From Andrena cerasifolii (Eukaryota; Arthropoda; Insecta; Hymenoptera; Andrenidae), in assembly GCF_050908995.1 (NCBI RefSeq), contig NC_135121.1:17856001-17920000 (forward strand): a stretch of 64,000 nt of DNA, given 5' to 3'. Position numbers and translations under genes: made by a program. Of this stretch, positions 50,132 to 61,835 are shown piece by piece. Position 1 is the first letter of the stretch. Each line of letters begins with the position of its first letter. The notes beneath the pieces are model-generated. The model did not search any database, was not told the DNA's origin, and saw only the letters and a program-made list of their open reading frames with translations.

Positions 50132-50626
50132 ATACCGTCGGTGATACTGCAACACCGCGTATGAGCAGTTTGTAAATACCGCGGTTCTGCTTTTCACCGA
50201 TTTTACAGGAGGAAGAAAAAATTTAATATTTCAGTCATTTTAAGGAATTTCTTTGACTGAACTTTTTTGGGTCGGTTTTAGCGCGCCTTGTAATAAATAG
50301 TAACATCAATTCATCATAAAAATGCTTAATTGCTGTGTAAAGTCACTTTCACGCACCAAACGTGCGCTCACTTCACCTGATTTCTCTGTAAATTCGCGGT
50401 CTTGTCGCCAACTTGCTAAGCGAGACAGATTCGCGGTATCCTTGAACCTGTTGGTTCCGTTGGTAAAAAGGCGGCTTCCTACTGGCTATTTCACACGGCG
50501 TGACTTTTAAAAAAAGCGAAACAGCGCTTGGCAACCGTGGGCACGAAATCTGAATTTTGCTACTTTTGCAGATACGCGGTATTTACAAACTGCTTATACG
50601 CGGTGTTGCAGCATCACCGACGATAT
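50132..50626. mobile_element. 495-bp element with inverted ends of about 54 nt
   Basis: The left end, ATAYCGTCGGTGATRCTGCA then ACACCGCGTAT-AGCAGTTTG and TAAATACCGCG, is inverted at the right end (50572-50626). The interior has no transposase. No clear target duplication. Family unknown. Confidence 0.75.
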
Positions 50627-53600
50627 GAAGCCAGGGTTTCTTGAATTTCAGATATTCCCAAGGAAATAGCCAACAGAAACAGATTCGCCCGGGACGGAAC
50701 TACAATCGCGGAGCGGCGGTCGCCGAAAACGGCGAAACGGATTAAAACTTTGAGCAGGGTTCCCTAAAAGCCAGCTGGCCGGCGGGGTCGAGGATCCACG
50801 GAGGTTGCTCCCCAAAAAGAGGATTCGGAAACGATCGAACGTTAACTTCCGGACGATTTGTCAGAGCCGCGGAGGCGGCTGGCTCTCGCGCACACCGCGA
50901 TAAATCCCGGATTTTCATAAGTTTCCTTCTCAGCGGCAGCCTCTGCTCGGCCAGGGGCTAGCTCCCAAAAGCTTTCACGATCCACATCGCCTCGCATTCT
51001 AAGCGTATCGTCGTTCCCCAGGCTTTGGACGAGTGAACACTGATCGATGTCCTGGAGGTATAAACTTGAATCCCGATTACATTCGACGTTCTGTCAATTT
51101 TTCCCTTTCTTACCTCGCCGTGTAACTTATATGTTTCGTATCCAGACGAAGCATAGAACTGATTGTTAATAGGCATCAGTGGTAGTTTGTCAGCGTAACT
51201 TCATTGCAGATATTTGTAGTATCGGAATGATTGTGCGTCTAGTTTTAAGGGATGATTGCATGGACGTTGAGAAGCACTGGCGATGCAGGCCCGCCGGGAA
51301 GAACCCAGCGGCGTGCACGAGGCCCAGCGACGCGCTCGAGGTTCGAGGGCCTTTCCTATGACCATATTTGGTCAGGAGGACGAGCAGGGAAAGCGTGCGT
51401 GGTGGAGCGGATAGCGTCCTTTTTGGAGGAAAAGTTTTCCGGGAGGACGAGCGGAATTAGCAGAGTGGATGCGACAAGCAAGCGTGTTGTCTCGCGTCGT
51501 GTCTTGTTGAGTTGAATTTTGTTATAATAATAGCTTTAGTTCCTTTTAATTCTAAGCTCTGTTCTATATTTGTTTTCTTTAAATATACCTATTAGTAAAA
51601 ATTTTAATTCCACATATTCATGTCGCGTTTACCACTTGAAATAAAAGGATCAAAGTTTCTCGGAACTCGGGTCCTGGGCAGATATTTTTATGCGTCGATG
51701 AAATATATTTGTTTTTCAAACCATCAGATTCCTCGCCTCCCGTAATCGAGTCATTTACCGTACGCCACCGTTCGTCTTTTACTTTCCTTCGACGCTAATG
51801 CCCGCGGAATCGGCCGGCTGTAAAAGAAGCGGGCAAGAGAAAGAGCCGAGATTTATAGAAGTTGCGGCTTGTTACCCGGGGGAGGCTTTACACTTCCGGC
51901 GGTGCGACGGTGTGGGTGGCTCGAGAGCCGCGATAAAGGTGCTAGCGATTGATTAAGAGGGTCGTTTGTGCCAAGGAAATGCTACTTCAAAAGCGGGGCC
52001 CCGATCCGAGCGGCTTTTCAGGCCTCCTCCTATCCTACTGCTTTGATTCTTTTGTGCCTCGCCTGGCGTCAAAACTTCCGCGTTAATCTGCTCGCTCGTG
52101 AAACAGGCGAGCGGTCGAGAAGGAGGAATCCTGCAGGTGGATTTAGCATTTTACAGTGGTATTTTGGCGTGTTCGTGGAAAATGAAACCATTTTTTCTGT
52201 GCACTTATATTTTCGCGATTGCCGAGGGTCCAGTCGTCATCCGCACAGTCAAAATAGTACGAAAGTATTTCTGGGGATTTTTTAACACGATCTGGATCAG
52301 TCAAATTTTGCGTAAGTAAGTAAAACTTTTAACGTAGAAGTTAAACTAACTTTTTAGGCAAAGTGAAATACAATTCTTAGTAAAATTTTTAGTCGAAGAA
52401 CGAGTGTTTTTCAATTCCATATCGAAGTCGAAGTAGGGGAAAAGGAAGCTGAATCGCGAAAAATCGGAAGCGACTATTGCTTTTCTATAATTAAATATCG
52501 TAATCTAATTTTCTCGTCGCTTTTGGTTACTCATTTAACAATCTGAATGGCTCTCGCGCAACTACAATCTAACGAACTGAACAGTGTTTGAAAAGTGACT
52601 GCAAGCAAGAAATCTTGCAAGCAGACAGGCGAGATCTCGAACTCGGCGCTGGCGAAGCCTGACTCGAACAATAAGGAAACTTTTATTTTCCTCCTGGAGT
52701 CTTCGAAACGCGATCCCACTCGCTGGCAATGGCTGCTTAAAACGATTTATTGAGATGAACCTTCCACCGACTCCGGCCCTCCCCAGCCAGCCAACAAAAG
52801 CAGACGTTTAGAGGTTGAATGGAAATGCACGAAACTGAAGCGATCTGGAAGTTCCGCCTTCCGTGAAAGTAGAGGCTGCACGCCTCCATTTCCTTTAGGG
52901 TTAATCGTTAACGTAATCGATTGGAGCGATTCCAAGCCGTGGAACGTCGAACGCGATGGTCTTTTACATCGTTGCGAGGGAGCTAAAGTAACAGTTTACT
53001 TGCGCTTCGGAATCGAACGCCTGATATTTGGGAATAGCATTAAGACATTGCAGAGAAGTCTATAGCAACTCGTTTCCAACAAATGCAACGCAATTTCTTC
53101 TAATACCTTGAATTCATTTTTCAGCTGAAATCGCTGAAATATCATTGACTACTCCCCTCGTTGGGTTAAACTGACTTTGTACGAACGAATCAAAGAAAAC
53201 AGTCGAACTACATCCCTCCAAAGCACGAAGTATACAATGGTGAATCGAACGAGAAAATTTTCTCCCACATTTTGGATTCATCTCGTAGTGAAAGAATAAA
53301 AAAAGAATGTTGAAACCCGTACGTTTTCAAAGCCAGGGCGATAAAGAATATTCTATACCCCATTCCCATCGTCGTCGATAAAGGGAAACGAATGGCCAGC
53401 TTATCAGCAAAAATAGTTCGCATAGAAAAGTACGGGCGATAATGCAAAGCAGGGATCAGCGTATTTCAGCAAAATAATTCTGTATTAGGGCGCGCACGCG
53501 TTGGCTAATCTAGCCAGAGCCACGCAGCGGACTTCGAAAACGTGAAAATTAATTGCCATCCCAAAAATACGGGCGGACGGTGCCCATTATAATAAATTCA

Positions 53601-54317
53601 GGGGTAAGTTTCAGAAGGGCTGTGACCCTGTCAGAATTTATGCGCCGTATAAGCCAATTATTTATCGCCGCCACGGCGTCGTGACTCGGGCAGTCTGACG
53701 CCCCTAACACTTTTCAACTGGACCACGAAGAATCGTGCGCCCACTGATAAACTCGTTGCTCAATTACGATTTAGCAATCGTAAATATTGTATTAGATACA
53801 GTGGCAATAAATTTACGCTAATTCGCAAACTAATAATCGAATATGGAACTGCTCGGAGTCTGCTCGGCGCCCGAAGAGCTCGATCAAAAATGCACGCGAA
53901 ATTTCGGCTGCCAGCTAACTCTGCTGATAAGCATACGAGGTTTATAACCGAACGTTATAAGCGGATTTAATACTCGTCGAAACAAGTTTCGCCTGGGCGA
54001 TATCGAAATTTGTAAATTTCACATGTACGTCCGATTCTGATCCCCCTCCAGATTATTTCATACTGAAGCTCTGGAAATTATAATCTTTCTGCTCAACTAT
54101 TATACTGGAGAGGCGCTATAAAAGGAACAATTTTATTTAGCGTCCATTTCTGATAGTATCATGACAGGTATTTAAAACACAAGCCCGTTAATAGGAAGTA
54201 TATTCATTGCCTGCAATACAAATGTCTTGCAAGTTCGTTAATAATAACAGAAATTAACAAAATCTTCGATTTTCAAATAAGTCGGAAATGACCCTTTCAC
54301 GACTACTTAGGTAGCCT
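50627..54317. other. Intronic, no supported gene
   Basis: Mixed composition. A plus frame at 52098-52319 is hydrophobic near its end and abuts a gtaagt, but no acceptor or homology supports it. Confidence 0.45.
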
Positions 54318-54590
54318 TTAATGGGACATCAGACGCCACGAAAGGGACACATTAATGAAAATAAACGAAATGAGAAGAAAAATGACATCAATTGTTAAAA
54401 TACCATTAATAGCACATAGAGAAAAAATATAGAATGCATCCTTTATCCCGCATGACTCATTGGCCCATTTTTCGCAAATTTTACATTGGAACCAATATCT
54501 TTTACTGGTTGCAAGGGTTTCTTTACAAACGTGGCACTCATTATTTTTAGAATTATTTGTTAATAGTCCCGCTCGTTTTCGTAAGCCCAT
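54318..54590 (-). pseudogene. Pogo-type transposase C-terminal zinc-finger remnant
   Basis: A minus-strand frame of 90 codons begins MGLRKRAGLLTNNSKNNE and then has a treble-clef-like cluster: CHVC, about twelve residues, WFQCKICEKWANESC. That spacing (C-x2-C, W-x2-C-x2-C, W-A-x-E-x-C) and the preceding basic RKRAGLLT stretch match the C-terminal PHD-like finger found in insect pogo/Tigger-type DDE transposases. The usual His of the WAH motif is replaced by Asn. The frame then runs into hydrophobic, non-homologous sequence and stops. No DDE domain was found around it. It lies about 270 nt inside the intron from the exon A donor. The family assignment is by motif pattern only. Confidence 0.55.
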
Positions 54591-54654
54591 GCTCGAGACA
54601 GAAAAGTCATCCTAAGTAAGTCTGAAATGGACAGTCATGAAACGCACGTTCCAT

Positions 54655-54780
54655 TTAAGGGGTCGTGCTCAGTCAGGAGGCCGAAAAAAAGGGTGGTCTT
54701 TGGAAATTTTTTACTCAAAAGCTATAAAACATTTCTCAAAAAAAGATACGACTTTCTCGGATCCCACAATCGAGTTCGAT
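54655..54780. mobile_element. One end of a TTAAGGGG MITE, partner end missing
   Basis: TTAAGGGGTCGTGCTCAGTC followed by AGGAGGCCGAAA matches the left end at 61380 and resembles that at 23973. No inverted partner is visible before exon A, so the copy is truncated. The right boundary is approximate. Confidence 0.45.
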
Positions 54781-54861
54781 CGCGTGAGTACGTGAATTTC
54801 AACTGATGGTTGAGCCGTGGAGTAAACGCGAAAGTGCTTCATATAGCAGAAGAAAACTCAC

Positions 54862-55120
54862 CTGTGCCAGCCGCCCCTAGCCTCAGAACAGCGTCGCCTT
54901 GAAGGGAGATGGAGAGGGTGGCGGTGTCCTCGAGGCGTGCAAGAACTTCTTCGGGAATGGCCTCGGGTTCGCGGATGCGGAGGGTGACTTCACCCCCGCC
55001 TCCACCACCTTGGCCACCACCACCCCCGGGACTCGTCGACGCCGAGTACATGAACACAGATCCGTACCCATGTAATGACTGCAACGGCAGCCTGACGCCG
55101 CCCACTTCCCCGACCGGACC
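54862..55120 (-). CDS. Internal coding exon A of an unrecognised long-intron gene
   Basis: On the minus strand a pyrimidine-rich acceptor (cgtttttcag) ends at 55121 and a consensus donor (ACAG|gtgagt) begins at 54861. The 259 nt between them are open in one frame, entering in phase 0 and leaving one base into a codon. The 86 residues begin GPVGEVGGVRLPLQSLHGYG, run through a serine-rich stretch, then a glycine tract with one Gln (about residues 32-43), then a segment starting EVTLRIREPEAIPEEVLA and ending near LQGDAVLRLGAAGT. No catalytic motif, membrane segment or known domain was recognised. The glycine tract suggests a flexible linker between two ordered pieces. There is no start codon, so this is an internal exon. 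Its phase matches exon B at 21299-21436 exactly, where the split codon becomes GGC (Gly). The two perfect splice sites and protein-like composition make it the strongest coding call here. Gene identity is unknown. Confidence 0.72.
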
Positions 55121-58100
55121 CTGAAAAACGATCGAATCGTGTTAAGAATCAGCGCCGCCGGACTATCGGCAAGTCAACGTTTGATATTCGTCGATGCAAA
55201 GGGGTTGCGAGGGGACGGGGGCGTTGATTGGGCGAGTTTCAAACAAGCCACTGTTTTGGTACCCATGCTCGCGGCCTCCGCAGAATATGCATGTTCATTT
55301 TGCATGAAATCGGTTTCACAGGTGGAACGTTTTGGGATATCACCACAGAGATGTAGCAGAAGAGCTTTTGTTTCAGTTTTACGAGTATCCTGGTCCACGA
55401 GAAAGTATATAATAGCTCCAACGGAGTGGGTTGGAAAAGCTTGAACAGCATTAAGAGTGGTTCCCAGAAGTGGGGCTTAGAGAGCCAGGAATTCAAGTGC
55501 ATCTTGACCCCGATTCGCGGGAACAGGCAATTGTTTGCTTTAACGAAGAAGAGTTTATTGTTATTTTATACCGCGGATTTCAATGTTCCCGTGCTCGCCT
55601 GCTACTAAGCCCGTTCTATTAATGTCTCTTCTTCGGCTCCGGGTGGAGGATTACAGAGGATTTCAGGAGAATTCGAGTCCTCCCTTGCACGGGGAGTATA
55701 GTCGAATTTGAGATGACGGATGCGTTCGAATCGACGAAAGGCGTATTATTAAATTTAAGGGTTCAGTTTTCCCTCGGCCAGCAGCCGTATTCCCACGAGG
55801 GAATCGCGTAGTCGTCCTTTTTTCGTCGACTGGTCTCCGTTTCTGTTCTTGGTTACGCGTCTCGCCGTCGAGCGTTCTTTTACGAGCAGAAATATTTTGC
55901 CAATTCCACCGTCCATGCAAATTCCTCTTCGCGAACGTCAATATTTGCTGAGTCGCGCGGGGAAAGGATTTCGATGTACCGCCACTCGGCTCGCCGTCAA
56001 ACGCTCTGGCCACGTCGGATTCCCTAAAAACGCTAATAAAGGGTAGATGTTTGCTTCGACGAGAAAGGGGAAAGAAGAACAGTACTCGTCAATCTGTCGA
56101 CGGACCCAATTTTCGATGAATTAACGACCGTGCACAACACTTTTAGTATATGCGCGGCTAATTAACCAAGCAACCCTCGAAACTATCGCGAAATCAAACC
56201 GGTAAATTCCCACTCGAACTTGCTTTAAATTCGTTCGATCTACCGTGGCACAGCTCTACGAGCTTTCTAAACTAATATTCAACTCATTGGCGAATTTTAA
56301 TCCTCTGCGCTCTGACATATATACTTGCCTATCAACCGACCGCGGATGTTTTTGCTCGATGCCGCTGTTTATTAAATACCACTTCCGCATGGGAAATCAT
56401 CGTAGTATTTATATATAATCGCGATCTGAAATTTATTGCATTAACCCTCGGTTGTCACACCGGGTCACAACTGAATTTTCCATCAGCTGCTGTTTAAAAA
56501 GTACCCGTTAAATTAAGTCACGAAAATTCTGAGATGAAGTCTGAACATTGTAGAATATATGCTCATCGTTGAAAATTCATATTTAAAGTATCGTCATGTT
56601 TAAATAAATTTTTGAAAGAAAATGAATTCTCGGAAGACGTTCTTTTGCTTAAAAAAATCATAACTTTTTCAATTTTTAATATTTGTAGCTCAAAATTTAT
56701 GGTTATATTCTTGGGATATGTTACTTTAATAAAAAAAAATAGAAAACTGATTAAATAAAATTCTCCTCAATCGAGAAGCGTCTCTACCAGTGGAGGACAC
56801 GTGAAATGAGGCATTGAGAGCGAAAGCGGATTAACCCACATTGAAAACAAAATTTTTTCCTATTTTATATAATTGTGGATAAATCTGTTTTGGCTCTCAA
56901 TGCCTCAAATTACTATCTACTACACAGCGTCATCCGGTAGTACCATTTTCAATGATATTGTACCGCAAAGTCAAATTTTGTGTCAAGTGAGGGTGAAAAA
57001 AACATAACGGCCTGTTTTCCTCACACCGCGGCTCAAATAATTTCCCTGATCTCCCCGCGGAAATTGCTCTTTCCTGAAGCTTAAACTGAGTGTCCCTTTC
57101 AGAAACCGTCAAAGTAGACGTAGTATCTTTCCAGGTTAAATCGGACTCGCGCGCCATGGAGGGCAACTTCCCCCGCAATTTGACTTTCACCCCGAGGAAC
57201 ATGGAAGTCCCGCGGTTCTGGTCGACAGGTTGGTCAATCATGGTAACAGATACCAAGCGGGTCCCTTGGTGCTCGCCGATACGTAGTTGGGACATCGATG
57301 CTGCTCTCGATACACACGACCACGTGGGATCGTGGTCAAGGGCGAAAGACCCGCCTGGATGAGAGCACTGCTCCCAGGACGGCTGGCAGAGGACCGGCAA
57401 ACACGTTGGCGATTCTCACGGGCTTGCGACCCCTTACCAAATCTTTTTATGGGACGCTTTTACAACCCCCGCCTATGTTTTACAACTGCTTCGTGGATTT
57501 TATCAGAGCCCCACTTCACTGACGTTGCTGTACTTACGACTTTCTTATCAGGAACCAGGTTTCGTGTTATTAAATACCCTGGGTGCTGTGCTTTTACTAC
57601 TGCGTGGTTGGTGGAAATACTTCGACACGATAGAAGTGACATAAATTATTCGCAGATGGAGTTTTGTTCTTGCATTTCATCGAAAGGGTGTTTCGTGTGC
57701 TGGTGTAACTAGCACTTGTGCTAGAATTATATTCTTCTGCTTAGAATATAATTCACTGGAATATTATGATATGAAAAGAGGATGCTGAATAGGACTTTGA
57801 GTGAAAGAAATTTGATGACCTGTGAGGTCGAAGTTAGATGCTGTTAGATCCACTTGATGCAGGGTTAGAATGTAGATATTCTACGGAAACCATTTAGACA
57901 GTACGGGGGATTATCGATCTCCCCTTGGTACGTAAACTGTGCAATCTATGGGACACACGATCATTACCAATTCCTTATAATTAAACATTCTTTTTCCGCC
58001 TACCCATCATTCGTTAACCGCTCCTGGAAATTCTATCTGTCCGCGTTACTGCCAGTTAACTATTTCGCGGTCGCGCGCTCCCCTTCAAACAGAATTCGGA

Positions 58101-59102
58101 ATGTCTTTTCAGAAACCTGTTCACCCCGTAGCCACGTGAAAACGAAATAAAACTGGACTCTAATCCGTTCAAAGTGAACTGTAAAAATAATCGAGACTAG
58201 AGCCTGGCAAGCTGCAGCCGAGGCCGGTCCTCGACCTGGCCAAGTCTAAAACCCAATCCACTGCATCTAAATGGAGAAACAAACCCAGAATCACGATATT
58301 CTGAAAAAGATAGACAGGGGCTCGTATGCAATCCCTTTTATCTGGATCGCGTTTCCAGGACATTAATCAACGTTCCTGATCTAAAGTCTCTGAACGGACC
58401 GGCGACGATCGTCCATTATTTACGACGCTGGAAAATCCGCAACAGTCGAACGTTCGCCATTTACGTGGGTCGCCCGGCGTGGTAGACGGTTTCCAGCGTT
58501 GTCAGCGCGATAGGACAGCTTTACGAGCGTGTCGACGGGAGTTTGAAAAGTGCACGAACCGCCAAGTATCATCGAACACGGCCGGGCCAGGATGTGCATG
58601 GCTGACGAGGAGATGCCACGCTGTCTCTTCCCGGCACAAACAACCGGAAATGTGCCCATAACAATGCGGATACGCAGCCAGGGCGCCTCTGTATGCCCGT
58701 TTCCGGGCGCGCGAGAGCATCGATACAACACGGCCGCCGCAGACGCGCGTTTCCTAAGCTGCTACGTAAACGCGGCCCACGAGGGCTTGTTTCATCCCCT
58801 GCAATCGATTCCGCGTGTTCAGTAAATCACCGGTGTGACTCGCAAAACCTACACCCGCGGTTTGTGTGGGAACGGGGATTCTATATGCAAAAATGTCTGG
58901 CAAAAGTAGAAACATGACCGAATGGTTTGGGCGATACAATATCCTACCCGCAATCGAATAGAAAAAAAAACTATTGACAGAATAAAAAATGGAGAAATCT
59001 GGAATAGATATCTATTTCGGGAAAATGAATAGTTGTTTATCTGATAACTTAAAAGTGGGTGGTAATTAGGGACATTAGACTTCACAATAACGATCCGTAT
59101 TA
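55121..59102. other. Upstream intron of exon A, no further exon found
   Basis: No second exon was recognised upstream of the 55121 acceptor. AT-rich at 56440-56900. Remaining frames are unsupported. Confidence 0.45.
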
Positions 59103-59658
59103 TTAAGGGATGAACCTGTTTAAGAAGGTCGAAATTTTGAATTTTTTGCTTTAATCGATAGTAATACTCTTGGAGAATATATTCCTAAAGTTTCAGAGTG
59201 AAATTCGAAGTAACTCGGAAGTATCAGCCAGGAGAGCTTTTCTCAAAACATAATTTTTCAAGTTGACGGGAAAGATAGCAAAAATACTGTTTGGCCGATC
59301 GAACCTTTTTTCAAAGTGCCAAAATTTTGTCAACTTCAGACTTCTTTCTTATTCCTTTTTTTTAATCATCGACAATATAAGTTCGTGAAAATTAAAAGAA
59401 ACTTCGGCTTTTTTATTCCGGGTAAAAATTGAAGACTCCATTTTTCCCGCCACTTTACAATACCAGTGCCGAGGTGCATAAACGATCAATCAATTTCAGC
59501 GCGATGAGGTTGAAATTTTCCAATTCAATGTTTTTGTAACGTATAAATATATAATTAAAATACCCCTACCGTTTTGGAAAGGCGACTACTACATTTTCCA
59601 GCGTTAAAAAAATCGCAAAATCACCTTTTTGCAGCGTAAGACCAGGTTCTCCCCTTAA
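59103..59658. mobile_element. TTAA-flanked MITE, 556 bp, diverged ends
   Basis: TTAA at 59103-59106 and 59655-59658. Left GGGATGAACCTG and right-complement GGGGAGAACCTG share most positions. AT-rich, non-coding interior. Confidence 0.55.
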
Positions 59659-59660
59659 GC

Positions 59661-59901
59661 CAGTGATTCCCAACCTGTGGGTCGCGAAGTATCTTCTGGA
59701 GGGTCGAGGTTATTTTTGGTCGACGATTTTCAGCACTTATTTATTTTAAAATGGTTAAATTGCCATATTCTGTTAAGTATGTAACACTGATTTTTCAGAA
59801 ATGAAAGGACGGATATATTTACCTTCTATGGAGGGAGGGTCGCAGATTATTTGAATATTATAAAAGGGGATCGCAACTCAAAAAAGTTTGGGAGTTCACT
59901 C
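59661..59901. mobile_element. hAT-type MITE, 241 bp
   Basis: The left end CAGTGATTCCCAACC then TGTGGGTCGCGA and the right end GGGGATCGCAACT then GTTTGGGAGTTCACTC are inverted relatives. They match the CAGTG-beginning ends with an internal GGTCGCGA typical of Charlie-like hAT elements. No 8-bp target duplication is visible. The left end begins two bases after the TTAA of the preceding MITE. Confidence 0.7.
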
Positions 59902-61379
59902 AAACGATGATCGCCAATCCACAGTCCGCGCTACTGTTTCCCATATAACACATTTACCTTCTAACGATCATACCCCTTTGCACACAAGGCCACCACTAAT
60001 GCACCGGTTTACCTTACACGCGCATCGTGATCGCCGCGAATTTCGATTGAAACGCCAGCGCCGAGCCGAAATTACCGCGAGTCCGGCATCGTAAGGGCGG
60101 GGGAGAAAAAAAAGGGAAGAGCCCGGTGGAAAATCGACGGACATGGTGGAGCGTGCCTGCGAAGGGGGTGTCCCCATTGTTGGCCAGCATCGTTCGGCCG
60201 CGAGTCATTAAAGCGAACATTACGGTAATGCGGGTGAAATTGTGGACGTTAGTCGGACGGACGGAGAGAGGAGACGAACAGGCGAGAACGATGACGATGC
60301 GCGGACATTTTGCTGGCCACGAGGCGAGAGCCGGGGGACCGTAAATTTGCCAGCTACGAGCGATCGCCGGGTACGCGTCGAACACACAAAGCGAGATCGC
60401 GTAACAACACCCACCCCCTGGCCGGCAGGCCTCTTTCTCTGTTTCACGGCTTCCTTCCTACCCAGCGGGCTTCTGTTCTTTCCCAGCCGTGCAAGTATCT
60501 CCCCGCGCTCGCCCATTCCGCCCGTTCGCTTAAGCGGGCGCGTCGCGGAGTAACGGAACAAAGCAGATTGCTCTCGGCCGCGCGTTAAGTTCCTCGCGGC
60601 CAACGCTCGTCCGGCAGCTTAATGACTCATCAGACGGGAAAATAGCGTGAAAGTGGATTATTCAAATTCTTCGTTGCGTATTTACTATGCATGGAAAATT
60701 ATCAGCGACGGAGTCGTCCGACTCCGGGGAATCTGATTACGCCGACGAGCGAGACGCTACTCGCGGACCAGGCAATTCTTCGCCCAGAGGATCGTTTCGT
60801 GCGGCCAGCGATAATACACGCGGCCGCGAGTCCGCTTGGCATCGCGTGACTCCGTGAATGCTAAGGGGTGCAGCTGGGGAAGGCTTTGCGTGGACGATTA
60901 CTCGTTCGTGACAGGGTGATTCTTATCTGCGCTGCAGAGTCTACGAGGGCTTGCTTTCGATTGTAATTAGTGGCAGGTGAGGACGCAGACATAGCGGTTT
61001 ATCAGGTATTGGGCTGTGCGGGGTGGGTCGCTGATTATTATCAGCAACGATGACTTGGTCTCTTCATTTAACACTACTGTCTCCCTTGGGTCTTTCTTGG
61101 CACAATAGCGTGTACATTTCTTTGAGGGCTCATCCACCTCCGAAGAAACACCAAGGAACTTATACCTATGTGTGTGTTCCCGTTCTTTTACATTGTATTA
61201 AATGAATCGCTAAAGTGAACACTGCAGCAGGGTGAAAGATCACTGCTTCGGAAGAGATAAACTTCTTCACTTCATGAAAAGAGCTTGTAGCAATGCGTGG
61301 ATCCATGTGACACGGGTTACAGATGGAAGACTCCTCGCCAAAAGAACAGAGAGGTTGCAGCATGTTAGCGTCACCAAGT
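59902..61379. other. No supported gene, CpG-rich block
   Basis: CpG-rich from about 60000 to 60860. Opposite overlapping frames of 70-127 codons (60014-60603) are compositional. A CpG-rich segment this strong could be an unmethylated regulatory region (inference). Confidence 0.4.
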
Positions 61380-61835
61380 TTAAGGGGTTATACCTACTCA
61401 GACGGCCGAAAGAGGCGAATATTTGTGGATTTTTTTTGAAGAAACGGAAGAGTATATTTTTACAAAACTTTTTGCGCTTAAAAGAGCAACATTTAAAGAA
61501 CATTTAAAATAAAAGAACAAAAAAGATTTCGTTAGTATATTAATGTATCCTCAGCATGACGGAGAGAATTTTCCGAAATATTAACTTAAAACAAAGTGGT
61601 GGCTATTTAAAGTTGAAATACTGATTTTTCGCGTGATTTTTGCACGAAAAAATCAGGATTTCAACTTTAAAAAGTCACCGTTTTGTATGTATATAATATT
61701 CAAATAATTTTTTTTTACTGTTTATAGTATTAACAAACATTACCCAAAAGTACTAGTCACAATTTGTATTCATCTCCTTGTAATTAATTCGCAAAGAATA
61801 CTTGATGTTCGAGCGATCTGACTGTCTACTCTTAA
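61380..61835. mobile_element. Probable TTAA MITE with central hairpin
   Basis: The left end TTAAGGGGTTATACCTAC then TCAGACGGCCGAAA belongs to the TTAAGGGG group. The right end is eroded (TTAA at 61832-61835). The centre holds a 46-nt-arm hairpin. Confidence 0.45.
61590..61686. repeat. Hairpin with 46-nt arms
   Basis: Left arm 61590-61635 and right arm 61641-61686 share TTTAAAGTTGAAAT, CTGATTTTT and CGTG/CACG blocks around a 5-nt loop. Confidence 0.75.

Larger units (their letters stand above)
21437..54861 (-). other. Inferred 33.4-kb intron between exons A and B
   Basis: The donor at 54861 (gtgagt) and the acceptor at 21437 (tttcag) are on the same strand and phase-compatible, so this interval is modelled as one intron. 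Additional symmetric 1-1 exons inside it cannot be excluded. It hosts most of the transposon remnants, the tandem array and both long palindromes listed separately. Confidence 0.5.

Noticed and set aside
54909..55124. Plus-strand frame of 71 codons over exon A
   Set aside because: Pro-rich antisense of the glycine tract. The minus frame has the splice sites.
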